From contig LRSR01011562.1 in the NCBI GenBank assembly GCA_001579985.1, forward strand, positions 62,001 through 126,000: a stretch of DNA of 64,000 nucleotides. The letters are read 5' to 3'. The notes under the pieces are model-generated. The model saw only the letters and a list, made by a program, of their open reading frames with translations. It had not been told where the DNA came from and did no database searches. Positions 1 through 12,398 of this stretch are shown here, one piece after another. This stretch comes from Hypsibius dujardini (lineage: Eukaryota; Tardigrada; Eutardigrada; Parachela; Hypsibiidae). The translations under genes and the position numbers were made by a program. Position 1 is the first letter of the stretch, and each line of letters begins with the position of its first letter.

Positions 1-964
1 CGAGTGCTACTGCTCCGCGACGTCAAATCTTGGATTGCACTTCTAGCGGCCCTTCCAGCAGACCTCTCTCTCTCACCCGCTGACACAAACACCACAAAAA
101 TGAGTGCCATATCAATGGCGCTCTCTCCACTCTTGCCCTGTCCGAAATTTGATTAAACACAATGCACCTTAAAGACGAGAAGAGTTTCCACAATTTACCT
201 GCCCCTTTTATGGATCTTCGATGGCCACCTGACCGATATTCATATACTTTCCTAAAGTACCTACTGCCTAATACTGTATATAAGGTATAGGGCTGTCAGT
301 GTTACTCACATGCCGTATAGTGAGTGAGTGTGAGGTCCCAGCATTTTCATCATAACTTGCATTGAGGTTAGAATGTAGTTAAAAGCCTTTTAACTACTTG
401 CAGGAGCGAGATATAACAAATGAATTATTTACGAGATTCGAAGTTTGGCGGAAATATTACTTGGCATAAATTCGGTCACTAAAGATAGAGAGAGAGATCA
501 CTAAAGCCGTACATCAGCGTGCAACTAATGCGAGTACAGCAGAATATGGATAATAATGCCAAGTATAGGATATGACGGTATGGTATTCGTAAGAGCGAAT
601 CAGGGATACCCGTTATGCGCACAAGAAAACACAAAAGAATAATTGGATAACGATTTGATTTGAAGTCGACTACACTTATCAACAAACGACTGAACCGTCG
701 ACGTCGATCCCTTACTGCTTGCTAATGCCAGCTAATCAGCTTACTAGTCGTCGTCCTCTGTCCTCCTCCCAGTCTGCAGCAGCAACATCGGGATCCGCAC
801 ACATCATCCATCCGTACACGTAGAAGAAGGTGATATCATCAAGAGTTTGATTTTATTTTCGTCAGGAGGAAATGGGAAAGGGTTGTCGTGAGTCCTTTGG
901 CTTTGAAGAGGGAATGTCAATGTGGTTGGCACTAATTATTGTGTGACCTTTATTTTAGTTGAGT
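1..964. other. 3' flank of the scro-like gene, no gene seen
   Basis: No coding region with convincing composition or splice signals is seen here. The stretch probably holds the 3' UTR of the homeobox gene that ends at 965 (minus strand) and intergenic DNA. Confidence 0.5.
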
Positions 965-1731
965 TTAGTTTTGGTGGTAAAAAGGATGCTGGGAAATGTA
1001 ACCGCCAGGGGCTGTGGCTGGGTAATAGTTGCCACCTGTATTCATGGATAGAATATTATGCCGATGATGTTGATGAAATGGATTGACTGAAAGGCCGGAG
1101 AAGTCGTTCATCAATTTGTTGCTGCCAGAGTGTGCAGCAGCGTCCATTAAACTCATACCACTTGAGGTGACACCACCACCGAGATCGCCGCCGCCGCCTC
1201 CGACGACGGATGATGATGAGAGGTGATGGGCCGCGGCATTGGACACCATGATTGAATGGAGATCGCTCTTGTTGTCTTGATGCGAGGAGGCTCCAGTAAG
1301 TATGCCTGTTGCAGGTGATGGAGAGGAAGAGGAGGAAGGACAGTCGTTGGAAGAGTCGTCGCTCTGCATGTGCTGCTGATGCTGAGCATGATGATGAGAG
1401 GAGCCGTTTGTGCCTGATGACTGCTGAGTACCGGTTGACTTGCCGTCCTTTACCAGCACTGGGATAGCCACACGACGAGGGGAAGAGTTGGTCGTCGAGC
1501 TGCTGTGGTTATTCTGCATGTCCTTCTCCTTGCTCTGTCGCTTCATCTTGTACCGGTGGTTTTGGAACCAGATTTTCACCTGTAATTTTATTAAAAGTAA
1601 ATTAAATGAAGCGTTGCACTTTTTTGTTATCACTATTTTTATTTTTATGCTTACTATTTCATTATTATTTTTATTACTTTATTATTATTACTTTATTATT
1701 ATTATTTTTATTACTTTATTATTTTTATTAC

Positions 1732-1767
<36 letters not shown>

Positions 1768-4700
1768 GGTTGTTATACCCCCTGTTTCTGTGAATGTTCC
1801 ATTGCGAAAATAAATTCCGAATATGTTGAGATATGTCGTTAAGCTATTTCACACGACATGTTAATATATGTAAAGCTTGGTTTTGTATTGCCTGTTTTAA
1901 ATCACCTGAGTTGGTGTCAAGCCAATGTGATGAGACAACTGTTCCCTCTCCGGAGCGGAAAGATATTTCGTCGACTTGAATCGCGTTTCGAGATGCGTGA
2001 CCTGAGCTTGTGAAAAGAGGACCCGTCGTTTGCGCCGTGTTGACAGCGGGAATTGATGGAGTCCGGAGCCTTTGCCGGGTCCATCTCCGTTGCCGCCGTA
2101 GGGATTCATGCCGGCCAGTGAGTTCATACCCATGTGGTAGGAAGCATTGAGACGGGGCACTTGAAAAAAAAAGAGAAAAAAAGCAACAAATAAGCAATTG
2201 GATGCTTCATATACTATAGCTAGATGGCGTTGGCCCCTTCAAATGGACTAGTGTTTTTTCGGTGAAATGGATCGCCACACTTGGGCGGTACTTTAACGGC
2301 TACTTGACTTGTGCCTGTGGCGAAGCAAAAGGACTACTGCCTATATACAATACTCGAGGCTGGCTGGCTTTAAGTGCATGACCTTTCCTTCAACTCTTCC
2401 TACTCCAAACGCACTTTTTCCTCTTTACATTTTACGGCAAACACGTCAACTTAAATTAGCGGAAACAAATTTGCCTCTCCAACAAACACAGCGCGATATG
2501 GGATTATCTGCGGGAAAGAATTGGAGCCCTCCCTACTCCTTCCTCAGTCGTCATCGTTGTGGTTACAAAAGACTTTCGATCGAGCAGACGCGGAGAGTGA
2601 GCGAGGGATTTAACTAGTCGAAACGACGGGTGAAATATGCCAAGAGGAGTTTGCGGACTTCATTTTTGTTCACACTCAAGCCAAGGCTGCTTTTCTTTCC
2701 TTCACGCATTTTCCGAAGCGAGTCGCGCAGTTTATCATGGCTGAATTAAGTGAAAAGTGAGCTTTGTTATTCGAAGGCTTTGTCAAAACTTTCTCCTTTA
2801 CCAACTCGAAGAATAGATTTCTTTACAGAGTGCCGTACCAGTCGTGCCACTGTCAGATATACAGTAATGCACAGTACAACTCCATGCGAACCAACCTCAT
2901 GTACCTTATATCACCTTCAGCCGATCAAGCTACAAGAGAACCTACTCCATTTAGCTTTGTAACAAATGTCTTGAATTTTATTGATGAGTGAAAATTCATC
3001 CAACCCCCTCGAAACCAAGAAATACGGAATGCTGAGACTGAACACTAATACTGTTAATGAAAAATTAATTACAGCGGTAGTGTCTTCCGTTTTTCGGCTT
3101 CTATTTTGAACTGCCTTAATTATTAAAACACAAACTCAGTCAGTCAGATAGACAGGCAGATAAACAGGAAAACATCAAAACAGAGAGAAAGACAGATATC
3201 CAGTCAGACAAACAGACAAGCTGATAAACAAGCAAAAGGATATCAAGACAGACAGAAAGACTAACATACAGACAGGCAAGCAGGCAAACAGTCAGGCAGA
3301 TCGACTCGAGGCAAGCAAACAGGCGGGCTCGCTAGCATATTTCTATTTCTACAGCCGTAAAAGCAGTGAATGAAGACATGTCTAGTCCTAATCAGAAATA
3401 GGAATCAGGTCACGACGGATATTTCCTCGAAAAATACCCGGATCAAGACATTCGTGAAGGGTGTTAGGTTAATAGATCTGAATTTAACGTAACCTTGTAC
3501 TGTGTCGTACTCTATTATGATCACATAACGAAACAATTCCGGCATGAAAAGAATGAAAGAAGTAAATGAGTAATGCCCCGCGGACAAGATGGGGAGATCG
3601 ACGGTCTATTCAACATATTTGATGATTATGTGTGGAAAAGGTTGGCACATCAGACAATTACAGCATCACACACTGGCTATTTTCTCTGCTTCCCTCTGCG
3701 CTCCTTCAGCTTGGCCAACCAAACTCAAAGAAACAAATCAAATTGATCGATGCGGCCGGCGGGAGCCTAACAATTCCAGCCCAGCGGACTCGTTCATGCA
3801 AAATTAATCCCGTGACCTACCACGCGCCGTGTCCTGTCGTTGTGTCCTCCCGAGTGAACACTATTTGGTGTGACGGCCGTTAATTAATTGTCTGTCTGTC
3901 TGTCTGCCTGTCTGGCCAGACAGTCGTCGTCTACAGCTGTAGACTGTAGTTGGCAAACAATTAAGAACTGGCTACACACTTTTTCAGCTCTTGAGCAAAC
4001 CTTGAATACGTATATTATCCGCTTAATTTACTCCGCTTTATGGTGGCCTAATAAACTGTCCGTGTTTATCTTGGCGACAAGATCACCGTCTCACATCCCT
4101 GTCGTCTGCTTACTTGGTTTACATACCTGTAAACCTGTTAACATAAGACATATCATTGTCATCTGCAGGCGTCAGACTCTTTCAAAACGGACATACGACA
4201 TCGAGATAAAACTTATAATAAGAAAATACTTATTAATCGTAAAAGACTACACAAACATTACTGGCTAAACATTTTAAATCCAAAAGCAGAAAAACTAACA
4301 AAATTTAATCGAACCGTCTAAAAATATATATTGTGCTTGCAAGATCTTGATAATGCATGTAATAAAAACATAAGCTCAATCAAAAATTAAATTAGGTTTT
4401 CTGTAATTGTAATTGACCTGCACCGTAAGACAAACCAAAGGTCACGAAAATAATTCTCATAGAAACTGACACGTTATTTAATTTCCTTTAAAGTTACTCC
4501 CAAGTATATTTCAGATACATTCATTACTAACCAAAAAATTCAGGTGTTATTTTGTTAATGACAAAACTGATAGAAATCACGGAAGGATTTACTGGATCGA
4601 CTAAACACCTGACGCTGACGCATTTCCATTGCGTGCGTGTGTTGACATTGTTTGAAAAAAGTATCTTAAAGTGCGATCGTGATTGTGAAAATAATGGTGA

Positions 4701-5100
4701 GAGAGCGGCTGAATGTCTTACTGTTATTTCCGTGAATTAGGAAGAGAGCAAGCCCTTGACGGCAGTTGCTTATTTTTTTAGACCATGCGTGCAACTTGTT
4801 CTACCTCCTCCAATTGAATCGCAAACTAGAGCTGTTCTTTCTTTTTAACTACTTACTGTAATTTCTTGGGTCCTGAGAGGCTGAGGAGCCGTACCATCCG
4901 GCGGCATTCCCAGCCACTGGTCGCATCACTGAACTATTAGGGTCGCCGTATGGATTGGAAAAGTCTGCGGCCGTGCCGGGAGAACAATAAGCGTTGCTGG
5001 CAAACTGATGCGCCGCCGGATGAGAACCCATAGCTGCAGTCATTCCATAAGCTGCTGCCGCGGCTGCTGCCGTCGCTTGATGATGATGTCCCATATTCAT
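965..5100 (-). CDS. scro: NK2-class homeobox transcription factor (scarecrow/Nkx2.1 type), 5' end uncertain
   Basis: DNA-binding developmental regulator. Three exons join in frame: 5100-4857, 2159-1906 and 1579-965, about 370 codons with stop TAA at 967-965. The homeodomain starts with [10 protein letters not shown] near residue 123 and ends with [14 protein letters not shown]. An intron falls between Gln44 and Val45 of the homeodomain, a common position in this superfamily. The last exon carries the NK2-specific motif [11 protein letters not shown], then a Ser/His/Gly-rich tail. Exon 1 has a poly-Ala run and the GWYGS...DPR motif that precedes the homeodomain in Nkx2.1 proteins. This combination favours scarecrow/Nkx2.1 over vnd or tinman. 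The N-terminal TN repressor motif (FSVxDIL) is missing from the part I can read. The first exon is open to a TAA about 30 bases upstream with no earlier ATG, so either translation starts at 5100 or a more 5' exon supplies the start. Confidence 0.85.
1661..1768. repeat. (TTA)n microsatellite
   Basis: TTA/TTTA units run through the short intron between the last two exons of the homeobox gene, ending in about ten uninterrupted TTA copies. Confidence 0.9.
3136..3324. repeat. Degenerate CAGA tetranucleotide tract
   Basis: Units of CAGA, CAGT and CAGG with substitutions, about 190 bp, inside the long homeobox-gene intron. Confidence 0.8.
3891..3922. repeat. Short TCTG tract ending in a palindrome
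   Basis: TCTG units run into the palindrome TGTCTGGCCAGACA at 3909-3922. A second palindrome follows directly. Confidence 0.8.
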
Positions 5101-8098
5101 CCTTCCGAAGTAAGAGTTCTTCACAAGACTACTTTAATCCACCCACAGAGAGAGAAAGAGAGAGAGGTCCGCTCTACGCGACTCAAAGAGCTTCGATGTA
5201 GCACTTGCCGCTCACTTGGCCGACAATAACGAGAACGCACTTGCAATGCAGGTAGAATGGGTTAGAAGTGCAACAACTACTGACGATACTGTCCTGTCCT
5301 AGCCTGGTCCGGGCTCTTGAACGGAGGAACGAGGAGGAGATGAGACAAGTGCCACCAAGTAGGTCTTGATGAAACGTTCCAACGAAGACGGAGAAGGGGG
5401 GAAATGCAAGACTAGCAAAAGCAAAACTAAACTCACCCTTTCCTTTCGGGGTATATTGCGAGAGTTTGCCGAGAGCGGATCTGAATGTTTCTAGAGTACT
5501 AGTACAGTACTTGCTGGCAGAAACAAAACGCAAAGAGATCTTGATGTGCGCGAGTGATGGGCTGCAGAGTAGGCCCTTCCTACTGTAGATAAAAGACAAA
5601 TGTCTCAGCAGTGTTCTCTGAGTATCTGGTAGGTAGTACGTAGCTTCTAGAGAGCAATAATCCTTTCTTGACTGTAGCAATTCATTCAGTTCGGTTCTTC
5701 TCTAAAGGCCAGTCAAAGAGAGGGGTCGTGCCAGTGCCAGTGCCACCCACTGGCACCCAACAAATCGTCTGTCAAGTATGAATACGACTGAGGAGGGCTC
5801 CTCTGTCCACTTGCTTTCCATCTATCTCTCTTTCGCCAACTAGCGGGCGACAAACTTACACACCGATTGGTTGATCGCCCAAAGGGGCAGGTGCATCCGC
5901 CATTGTGCTGGACTTGAAGTGGCGCTGCCGTTGGTCGGTTCAGTGGGTGTTCCTCATCTCACAACCAATCACGTCGCTTGATGAATGAATATACCTTTTT
6001 TCATATATAAAAATTGTTTGCAATATAAAACTAAAAAAATAATATCAAATAGCAACATTTGCCACATTTATTAAAATGTTCATCTCAACGATCTCACATG
6101 CAAGCCTTATTCTCTGTATAGGCAAGAAAAAAAATTGTCCTTACAGTAAATGCAGGATTCAATTTTAAAAAATGTAATTTACGCTAATCAATACCACAGC
6201 CTAACAAATACCCGTTTCAAATTGCTAATATTTTTTATATTATTACTATGTACATTGAGAAATAGAGAGTGTTTATATATTATGAAAAATTGGAGATCGT
6301 CACAGTTATTTTCAAGAGAAGGTTATTCGCTCGTATATATTGCCGATGAACCCCTCCTTTACCGTAATTTTTTAAATTATGAACCACGTGTTAAGATACG
6401 CGACTATGCTGCAATTAAAGAGTAAGGTCATCGATCGATTTGTCTAAGTGGAAGAGTGAATTCCCTTCCAGGCTCAGTCCTCTACAGAAGAAGGATCGAT
6501 GCTAAAGGGAATATAAAATTTTGCATATGTCGGTATAAGTTAATGTTTTCTATTTTAAAAATTTAACGCTTCGCTGGGGTAAACGCTTTGAAGTTGATCG
6601 AAAAATGGAGTTGCACTGCTCAATTCTTGTCACGTCAAGCATCGACTGCGGCTGTAATAAGTTCACTTCCGGCCCATTTAAATGAACTATTGCCTTCTCC
6701 ATATATCCGTCCCTTCTCTGCACAGCACAGAGCTCACCATTTCCATCGTGGTCGAGCCGCGCACGGGGATCGGAAAGAGTGGTTTGACAAAAGAGACTTT
6801 CATCTACTCTCACTTCTATAGTATATAACAAGCATTCTTTTTAAAGACGCCATCCCCTCCACTACATTGCCTATGCCCCAACGCCGACCCTACCGTAGGT
6901 ACTGTACATCCTAACAGAAGCGGGAATATTATTGACTTGAGCTAAATTGCAGGATAACATTACACCTTTTCACTCAAAGCCTCATCTTTTCCTGCTCGCG
7001 GACGCGGATCCTCCTGTCCTCCTGCCAATTTTTCCAAAGTGCCATCAACGCATCACTCTAAAATAAAATTCAAGTCCCCATTTCCGGTCGCCGAGAGCGG
7101 CATCAGGTTGATTAAAAATAGGATGAGCTGAAATACGGGAGTGTCCAGTATATATGAGGAGCAAATATGGGGAGAGAGCAAACCAGTAAAGTGCGCGCGA
7201 TTATCGGCACGTGCCACTCCGGTACAGTACCCTTAGTATATGTACATTTACTATGCATGCCAACCCGCAGCGAGAATTTGGGAATTGTTTGATAGTCGGA
7301 TTTGTAGTTTTGGAGGTGACGATTACGGTTGTATAGAGGAGATGGCACCCCCGTCTACGGCCACTCTCTGTGTGCAATCTGCATCAAACACTAAATAATA
7401 TTTTCTCCCACAATGGCGCCTTGTTACCTCCATGTCCGTCCAGTGAAGCGTAGTGTCTTTTCACCGTAAATAATAATCCTCCTTTTTCTCGTCTCATAAC
7501 GCATTTTCAACCAAGTTTCTAATAGGGAAGGTTTCAAACGAAGCATGTCATTGGAAATCCTTCTCGAATGGGGCAAAGATTTACAACTTGGATTTTTTGG
7601 ATTTATATTAGTAATAGCCACCTGTTTTCTGTCCTCAACGCTGCTCGTTATGGTTATAAGGATTAAATAATAATTAAACCATTTTGAGTAGACTAAATGG
7701 TACCATTGAATCAGCGTAATAAGTCTAGACGAACTGCTTTCCTAAATGTGTAGAGTGCCGCGACATTAGTTTCATCGGGCCATCCGGAAGCGACTATTTT
7801 TAATGCCGCTGTGGACGAAGAAGTTTGGAGGCAGTTGTGTTCTGTTTAGTAGGGCCCCCTGTACATACATTTGGTTGAGGAATAATTTAAGCGACGCAAC
7901 ATGGACAAATTGCTGTGCGAGTAAGCAATAAGCACTGAAGGCAGGAAAAGCATTTTAAATACAAAAATAAGATTTATTTAAAGTACAAGCAGAATCCAAT
8001 GGAAGATTTCTTTGCAAAGCAAGCCAAATAAAAAAATATCTGAGCATATCAATACTAATGAAGTAAAAGGGTATTTCAGCGAATCCTTAATTACAAAT
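5101..8098. other. Intergenic DNA upstream of the homeobox gene
   Basis: About 3 kb with no supportable gene. It probably contains the promoter and 5' exon(s) of the minus-strand homeobox gene. A GA-rich run lies at about 5147-5167. AT-rich sequence occupies about 5990-6300. Confidence 0.5.
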
Positions 8099-9279
8099 CT
8101 AAAAAACCGCGGCAGTAGCCCGTGCTGACGAAACCTGAATCGTAGAACTCGCAGCACCATTATTAGGCGTTGGTGCGGCTGTGACGGGAGGTCTACAAAC
8201 ACAACCGAAACCATTCAATTTTCAAACACGAACGCGTCCAACTCCAGTCCTGTGTTAATTTCCACCATGGTTTACTACTTACATGTTTTCATACTGAACC
8301 TTGAGGTCGGAGAAGGTGACTGTCTATACTTCCGAGGAATTTTCCGCGTCCTCCAATCGAATGGGTCGAGCAACGTAAGCGCCAATCTCCACCTCACCAA
8401 ACTCATTCTCAAACACCCATGTAGTTTCACGGATCAAAATCTTTGTCCCATCCTTTTGGATTCAGTAAATGGAGAGGCTCGAGCCTTTGCCATTGGTTGC
8501 ATTGACCGGCTCCCGACTGAGCTCAATGGTAGAACTGGTCTGTTCTTTGGCCAAAGGAACAAGGGACCAGTCTGCAGTACTGGTCAGTGATGCTGCCACC
8601 TGGCAGAAAATAGAGAAATTGTTAATGTTGATTCGCATGCCCATCCGAATATTCAGTTTTTGTTCTAACATAGCAATCCATCTCATGACAATTTTTAAAT
8701 TGAATTACTTCCAGTTCACTTACAGTTGCAACGTTAGGAATGTCGTTGAAGATTTCCATTTCCGTTTTTATCCATTGCCGTTTAGCAGAACTTCCCGGTG
8801 CGGGGAAAATGAAAACTAGCCCTCCTTGATCGTAAAGGCGGTTCCATGTAGCGTTGAGAGTGACGCTGGCGCTGACGAATCCAGCAAGGGGAACTTTATC
8901 GATGAAGCATGGAGCGTTGAGGTCGTCGATCAAGGGGTTGGGGAATCCAGCTATCCGAGGCTTTCTCCAGATGTCGGTGATGGGTCGTGTTGACAAAGTA
9001 AACGACGTCAGGTTATCGCGCACATAGCAGGGACTTTTTGGTCGTTGATTAGGCTGAGAATGCTAACGTCGTTAGCGCAGCGGAGGCGGCCATTTCTCCT
9101 CCTCTCCAGTCAAATGCCGGATAATGTACTGATCCTAAATAATCTTGCCGAAATAAGCCTGGCCTGGCTCTATAACCAACTCATCGAAGGATAGCAAGTT
9201 TTATACCCACCTGGGGCTCCACGTCGAGTTCAACGTTGGAAGCGAATGTGGAGACGGACAGGCCAAGATACCGTGAAGA
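8099..9279 (-). pseudogene. DUF1349-type protein gene with two in-frame stop codons
   Basis: Four exons with good splice sites join in phase: 9279-9211, 9053-8724, 8599-8283 and 8192-8099, giving 270 codons that end in TAG at 8101-8099. The reading includes WIKTEMEIFND, TADWSLVPL, LIRETTWVF and IGAYVARP, which fit DUF1349, a concanavalin A-like beta-sandwich family of unknown function. Two stops interrupt an otherwise intact frame: TGA at 8464-8462, between SLSIY and IQKDG, and TAG at 8326-8324, between SSEV and TVTFSDLKVQYEN. Sensible protein continues after each, and there is no frameshift. A first exon with the start codon was not identified; 9279 is an acceptor junction. It may be a young pseudogene, a sequencing error, or a recoded transcript. 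Confidence 0.65.
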
Positions 9280-9970
9280 CTGTTAAGGATTACATATGTA
9301 AGTTGAGATAACCGGCAAGTGAGTGCCTCGAAAACTGTTGAGATATTGCTAGGCGATGCTTTCCTTATCGTACAACTTGAAGCGAACTGTTCATTTCTGT
9401 CGTTTACAATGTCAAGTCAATCGAAGCACAACTGCTACACTCGCTATTTGTAACTAGTGCCGTCCGTCACTAGTTAGGTTAACGATGCAGTTCAGCGCCC
9501 TCTGGATACTAGCACAATTTCCGACTCTGGCCCGTGTGGTCAAAAGACGACGAGCTATTTCTGGTGTCGAGGAGATGTGTACCACTTCTCTTCTCTTGTG
9601 ATTCCCTCATTCTTCCCGTTTCCGAGTTTGCTTTGTGCTTCTCTGTGTCTTTTCACGTAGAATATCGGAATTAATATCGGAATTAATGTGTTTATGTTAA
9701 TGATAAATTCAATATTATAGCGTTCGGATTTTCAATTTTTGGCAGTTTCAGATGTACGGGTAGGGGCACGTAAGGCCGTACCGCGTCTCGAGTGCACACA
9801 CAAGCATAGCATAACTTGGTTTTGGTTTTAGCGGACCAAAAGAGTAAAATATAATAAATGATATTTAACAAAAACTTCAACAGGCAGGCAACATGTCACG
9901 CCAAGACCGGCCAATATCTATGTAGACCTTTTCAAACGACAATCAAAGTCTTATATCGTTGAAATGCCTA
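9280..9970. other. Region between the OAT 3' end and the DUF1349 gene
   Basis: No gene is supported. It may contain the missing first exon of the DUF1349-type gene and the 3' UTR of the aminotransferase gene. Confidence 0.4.
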
Positions 9971-12107
9971 CTAATGAGACTTCTTAAAAGAGGCGATGGT
10001 GTCTGCAATAATGCGAACGCAAGTGGTCAACTGATCATCGGTCATGACTAGGGGAGGGGCCAAGCGAATTATGTCTCCATGCTGTAATGAAAAAACAACA
10101 CCTCCCATCAACGTATTCCAGGGAATTGGGGAAAAGTATGCGTGATTTAGTGGCGACTCATGTGAAAAGGCGCAGGGACCTTACTTACCGTGGGCTTCGC
10201 CAACAAACCGGCATCTTTTAATTGCAGACACACCTCCCAGGCATCGTACTCTGCAATCACATAAACATCACCTGATGCATGCAACGTACATAACAAGTGT
10301 CATGACCAGCGTCTTCTTGTGTATGAAAATAATACGGTTGCTGCAAGGACAAACCTGGAGCAATGACGAGGGCATTCATAAGGCCCTTGCCGCGAACGCA
10401 AGGCACAATGTCAGCTGGCAGCTGAGCTCGCAGTTCCTGCCGCAATCGCTGGCCCAATCGTTCCGATCGCTCGGATAAGCCTTCCTCCTCCAGCACGTCC
10501 AAGGCTGCCATGGCGACCTGGCAGGCCAGCGGGTTCCCTCCGTAAGTCGAACCGTGCTCGCCCGGCTTGATTTCATTCATCACCTCGTTGTCGGCCAGGA
10601 CAGCGGAGACCTGCAAATATATTCAATTATTACTTTATTCCTTTGCCAGGATTGATATTTGTGGGACAATGAAATGTTATACTTACCGGCAAGAAGCCGC
10701 CAGACAGTGCTTTGCCCAGAGTGACGATATCGGGTCGAACTCCGTCATGATCGCAACACAGACGCCTACAAAGAATAATAAAAACATTTTGACCTGATAC
10801 CAAAAGTCAAGAGATAGAGAGAGAGAAAGAATTAATTAGTTTTAATTGACAACAACCATGGCCGTGAAAGAAAGAAGTCTCATTTTCGAAGGCCGTTGTT
10901 CGTGACGCGTTTGGTTGGATCTATTTTCGTGTGTCGCCAGACAGACTTTGAATAATGCAAAAACGAACCTGCCCGTCCGTCCGAGTCCAGTCTGAATTTC
11001 GTCAGCGACAAAGAGCACGTTATAGCGAGTACAAATGTCCCGCACGCCCCTCAGATAGCCCTCGTCAGGGACGAGAATTCCCGCCTCGCCCTGGATCGGT
11101 TCCACCATGAACGCGCAAACATTAGGATGCTTGCAAGCTTCCTGAACAGAAGAACACATCAAGGACATTTCTTCCGATTGAGCATTAGAAGTAAAGAGAG
11201 ATGTTAGGTACCTCGAGGGCGGCAAGGTTGTTGTATGGAATGACATGGAAACCTGGCATATAGGGACCGAAGGCCTCGTAACTGACTGGATCAGTGGAAG
11301 CAGAGATGGCAGACAAGGTGCGACCCCAGAAATTGCCTTCAGCAAAGACAATCACTGCCTCGTTATCGGGAATATTCTTGACGCGGTAGCCCCAGCGACG
11401 AGCCAGCTTGCAGGCAGTCTCCCCTGCCTCCACGCCTAAAATGACATCCTTCATAATAAGGACGGAGGGAGTTTCCACAAATTTCACACGTCTTACCGGT
11501 ATTCATTGGCAAGACTTTGTCGTACCCGAAGAGCGCTGTTATTTTCTCCGCGTAATCGCCTGCAAAGGATAAAGTGCAAGATTCTTATTAGTCGGCAGCC
11601 CATCACGTGGCGACTATTAATCATACGGTGTCAATGCCTGGATGAATCTGTTCCCTTGTAAGATGAAAGGCCCTCACCAAGTTTATCATTGTAGAAGGCC
11701 CGACTAGTGAGGGTCAGCTGTCCGGCTTGTTCCACTAGCGCCTTGAGGATTTTGGGATGGCAGTGGCCTTGATTGACGGCGCTGTAGGCCGACAGAAAAT
11801 CAAAGTACCTCTTTCCATCAGAATCCCAGACATGGACCCCTAAAAAAATGAGATAATAAGGAAAGCTTCTTCGAACGTCCACAATATGTTCATACGTATA
11901 CCTTCTCCTCGCACCAATACCACGGGTAAGGGGGAATAATTATGGCAGTTGTACCTGAAAAAGAGCAAGAGATATTTTTATATTAAGCAATTATTAATTC
12001 GAAAAAATAGCTTACTTCAATTCCCGCTGAATAAAAGTCTCCTGGGACAGACTGTTCTCCTCGTTGTGGTGATTAACCTTAACAATTTTTTGCGTGGGCG
12101 CAGGCAT
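9971..12107 (-). CDS. Oat: Ornithine aminotransferase
   Basis: PLP-dependent class III aminotransferase that converts ornithine and 2-oxoglutarate to glutamate semialdehyde and glutamate, normally in mitochondria. Ten exons keep phase throughout: 12107-12016, 11954-11902, 11839-11678, 11559-11497, 11435-11212, 11141-10969, 10765-10687, 10610-10355, 10250-10189 and 10081-9971, coding for 424 residues. Diagnostic segments are [18 protein letters not shown]-like sequence in exon 3, [43 protein letters not shown] and [17 protein letters not shown]. The PLP-binding lysine is in TLGKALSGG. Length is close to the usual 430-440. The chosen ATG gives [11 protein letters not shown], which does not look like a strong mitochondrial transit peptide. 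An upstream noncoding or targeting exon is possible because the frame above the ATG is closed by TGA. Confidence 0.96.
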
Positions 12108-12354
12108 TTTCCTCCAAGTAGTTTGTAGGGTTTAAATGCAGTAACTGTTTCACGTGCAACTCTCACCATTGAGACTGTTCTTTCGTGGAAAGAAAAAATA
12201 CTACGACGACAGCCCACTCAATTACTAATATATTTCTCGCAACACGACGATCTTGCAGCAGACGAACAATTATTTGTCAAACGGAAAACTGTTAAACTTA
12301 ATTATCTGCTTCTAGAACGCGAACAACTTTATGCGTTGCTGCGGTCTTTGCGCA

Positions 12355-12398
12355 GCACCAGTACGAGTACCAGTACCAGTACCAATACTCGTACTCGT
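12355..12398. repeat. Short 6-bp degenerate repeat upstream of Oat
   Basis: Units resembling AGTACC/AGTACG/AATACT are repeated about seven times within the region upstream of the Oat start codon. Confidence 0.6.

Larger units (their letters stand above)
2160..4856. other. Long intron of the scro-like gene
   Basis: The donor GTAAGT at 4856 and a pyrimidine-rich acceptor ending at 2160 (minus strand) bound this 2.7 kb intron. It contains a degenerate CAGA tract, a TCTG tract and a perfect 16-bp palindrome, listed separately. I see no other coding exon in it. Confidence 0.75.

Noticed and set aside
1440-1842. Plus-strand frames rich in Leu, Tyr and Ile
   Set aside because: They come from the (TTA)n intron repeat and the antisense of the homeobox exon.
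3136-3324. CRISPR-like array
   Set aside because: The repeat unit is a degenerate tetranucleotide without spacers, and the DNA is from an animal.
5183-5680. Minus-strand frame of 165 codons upstream of the homeobox gene
   Set aside because: Tested as the missing 5' exon, but it has no TN motif and no natural protein composition.
8462-8464. Selenocysteine reading of the TGA in the DUF1349 gene
   Set aside because: The family is not known to use selenocysteine, and a second stop of a different type (TAG) follows, which that explanation cannot cover.
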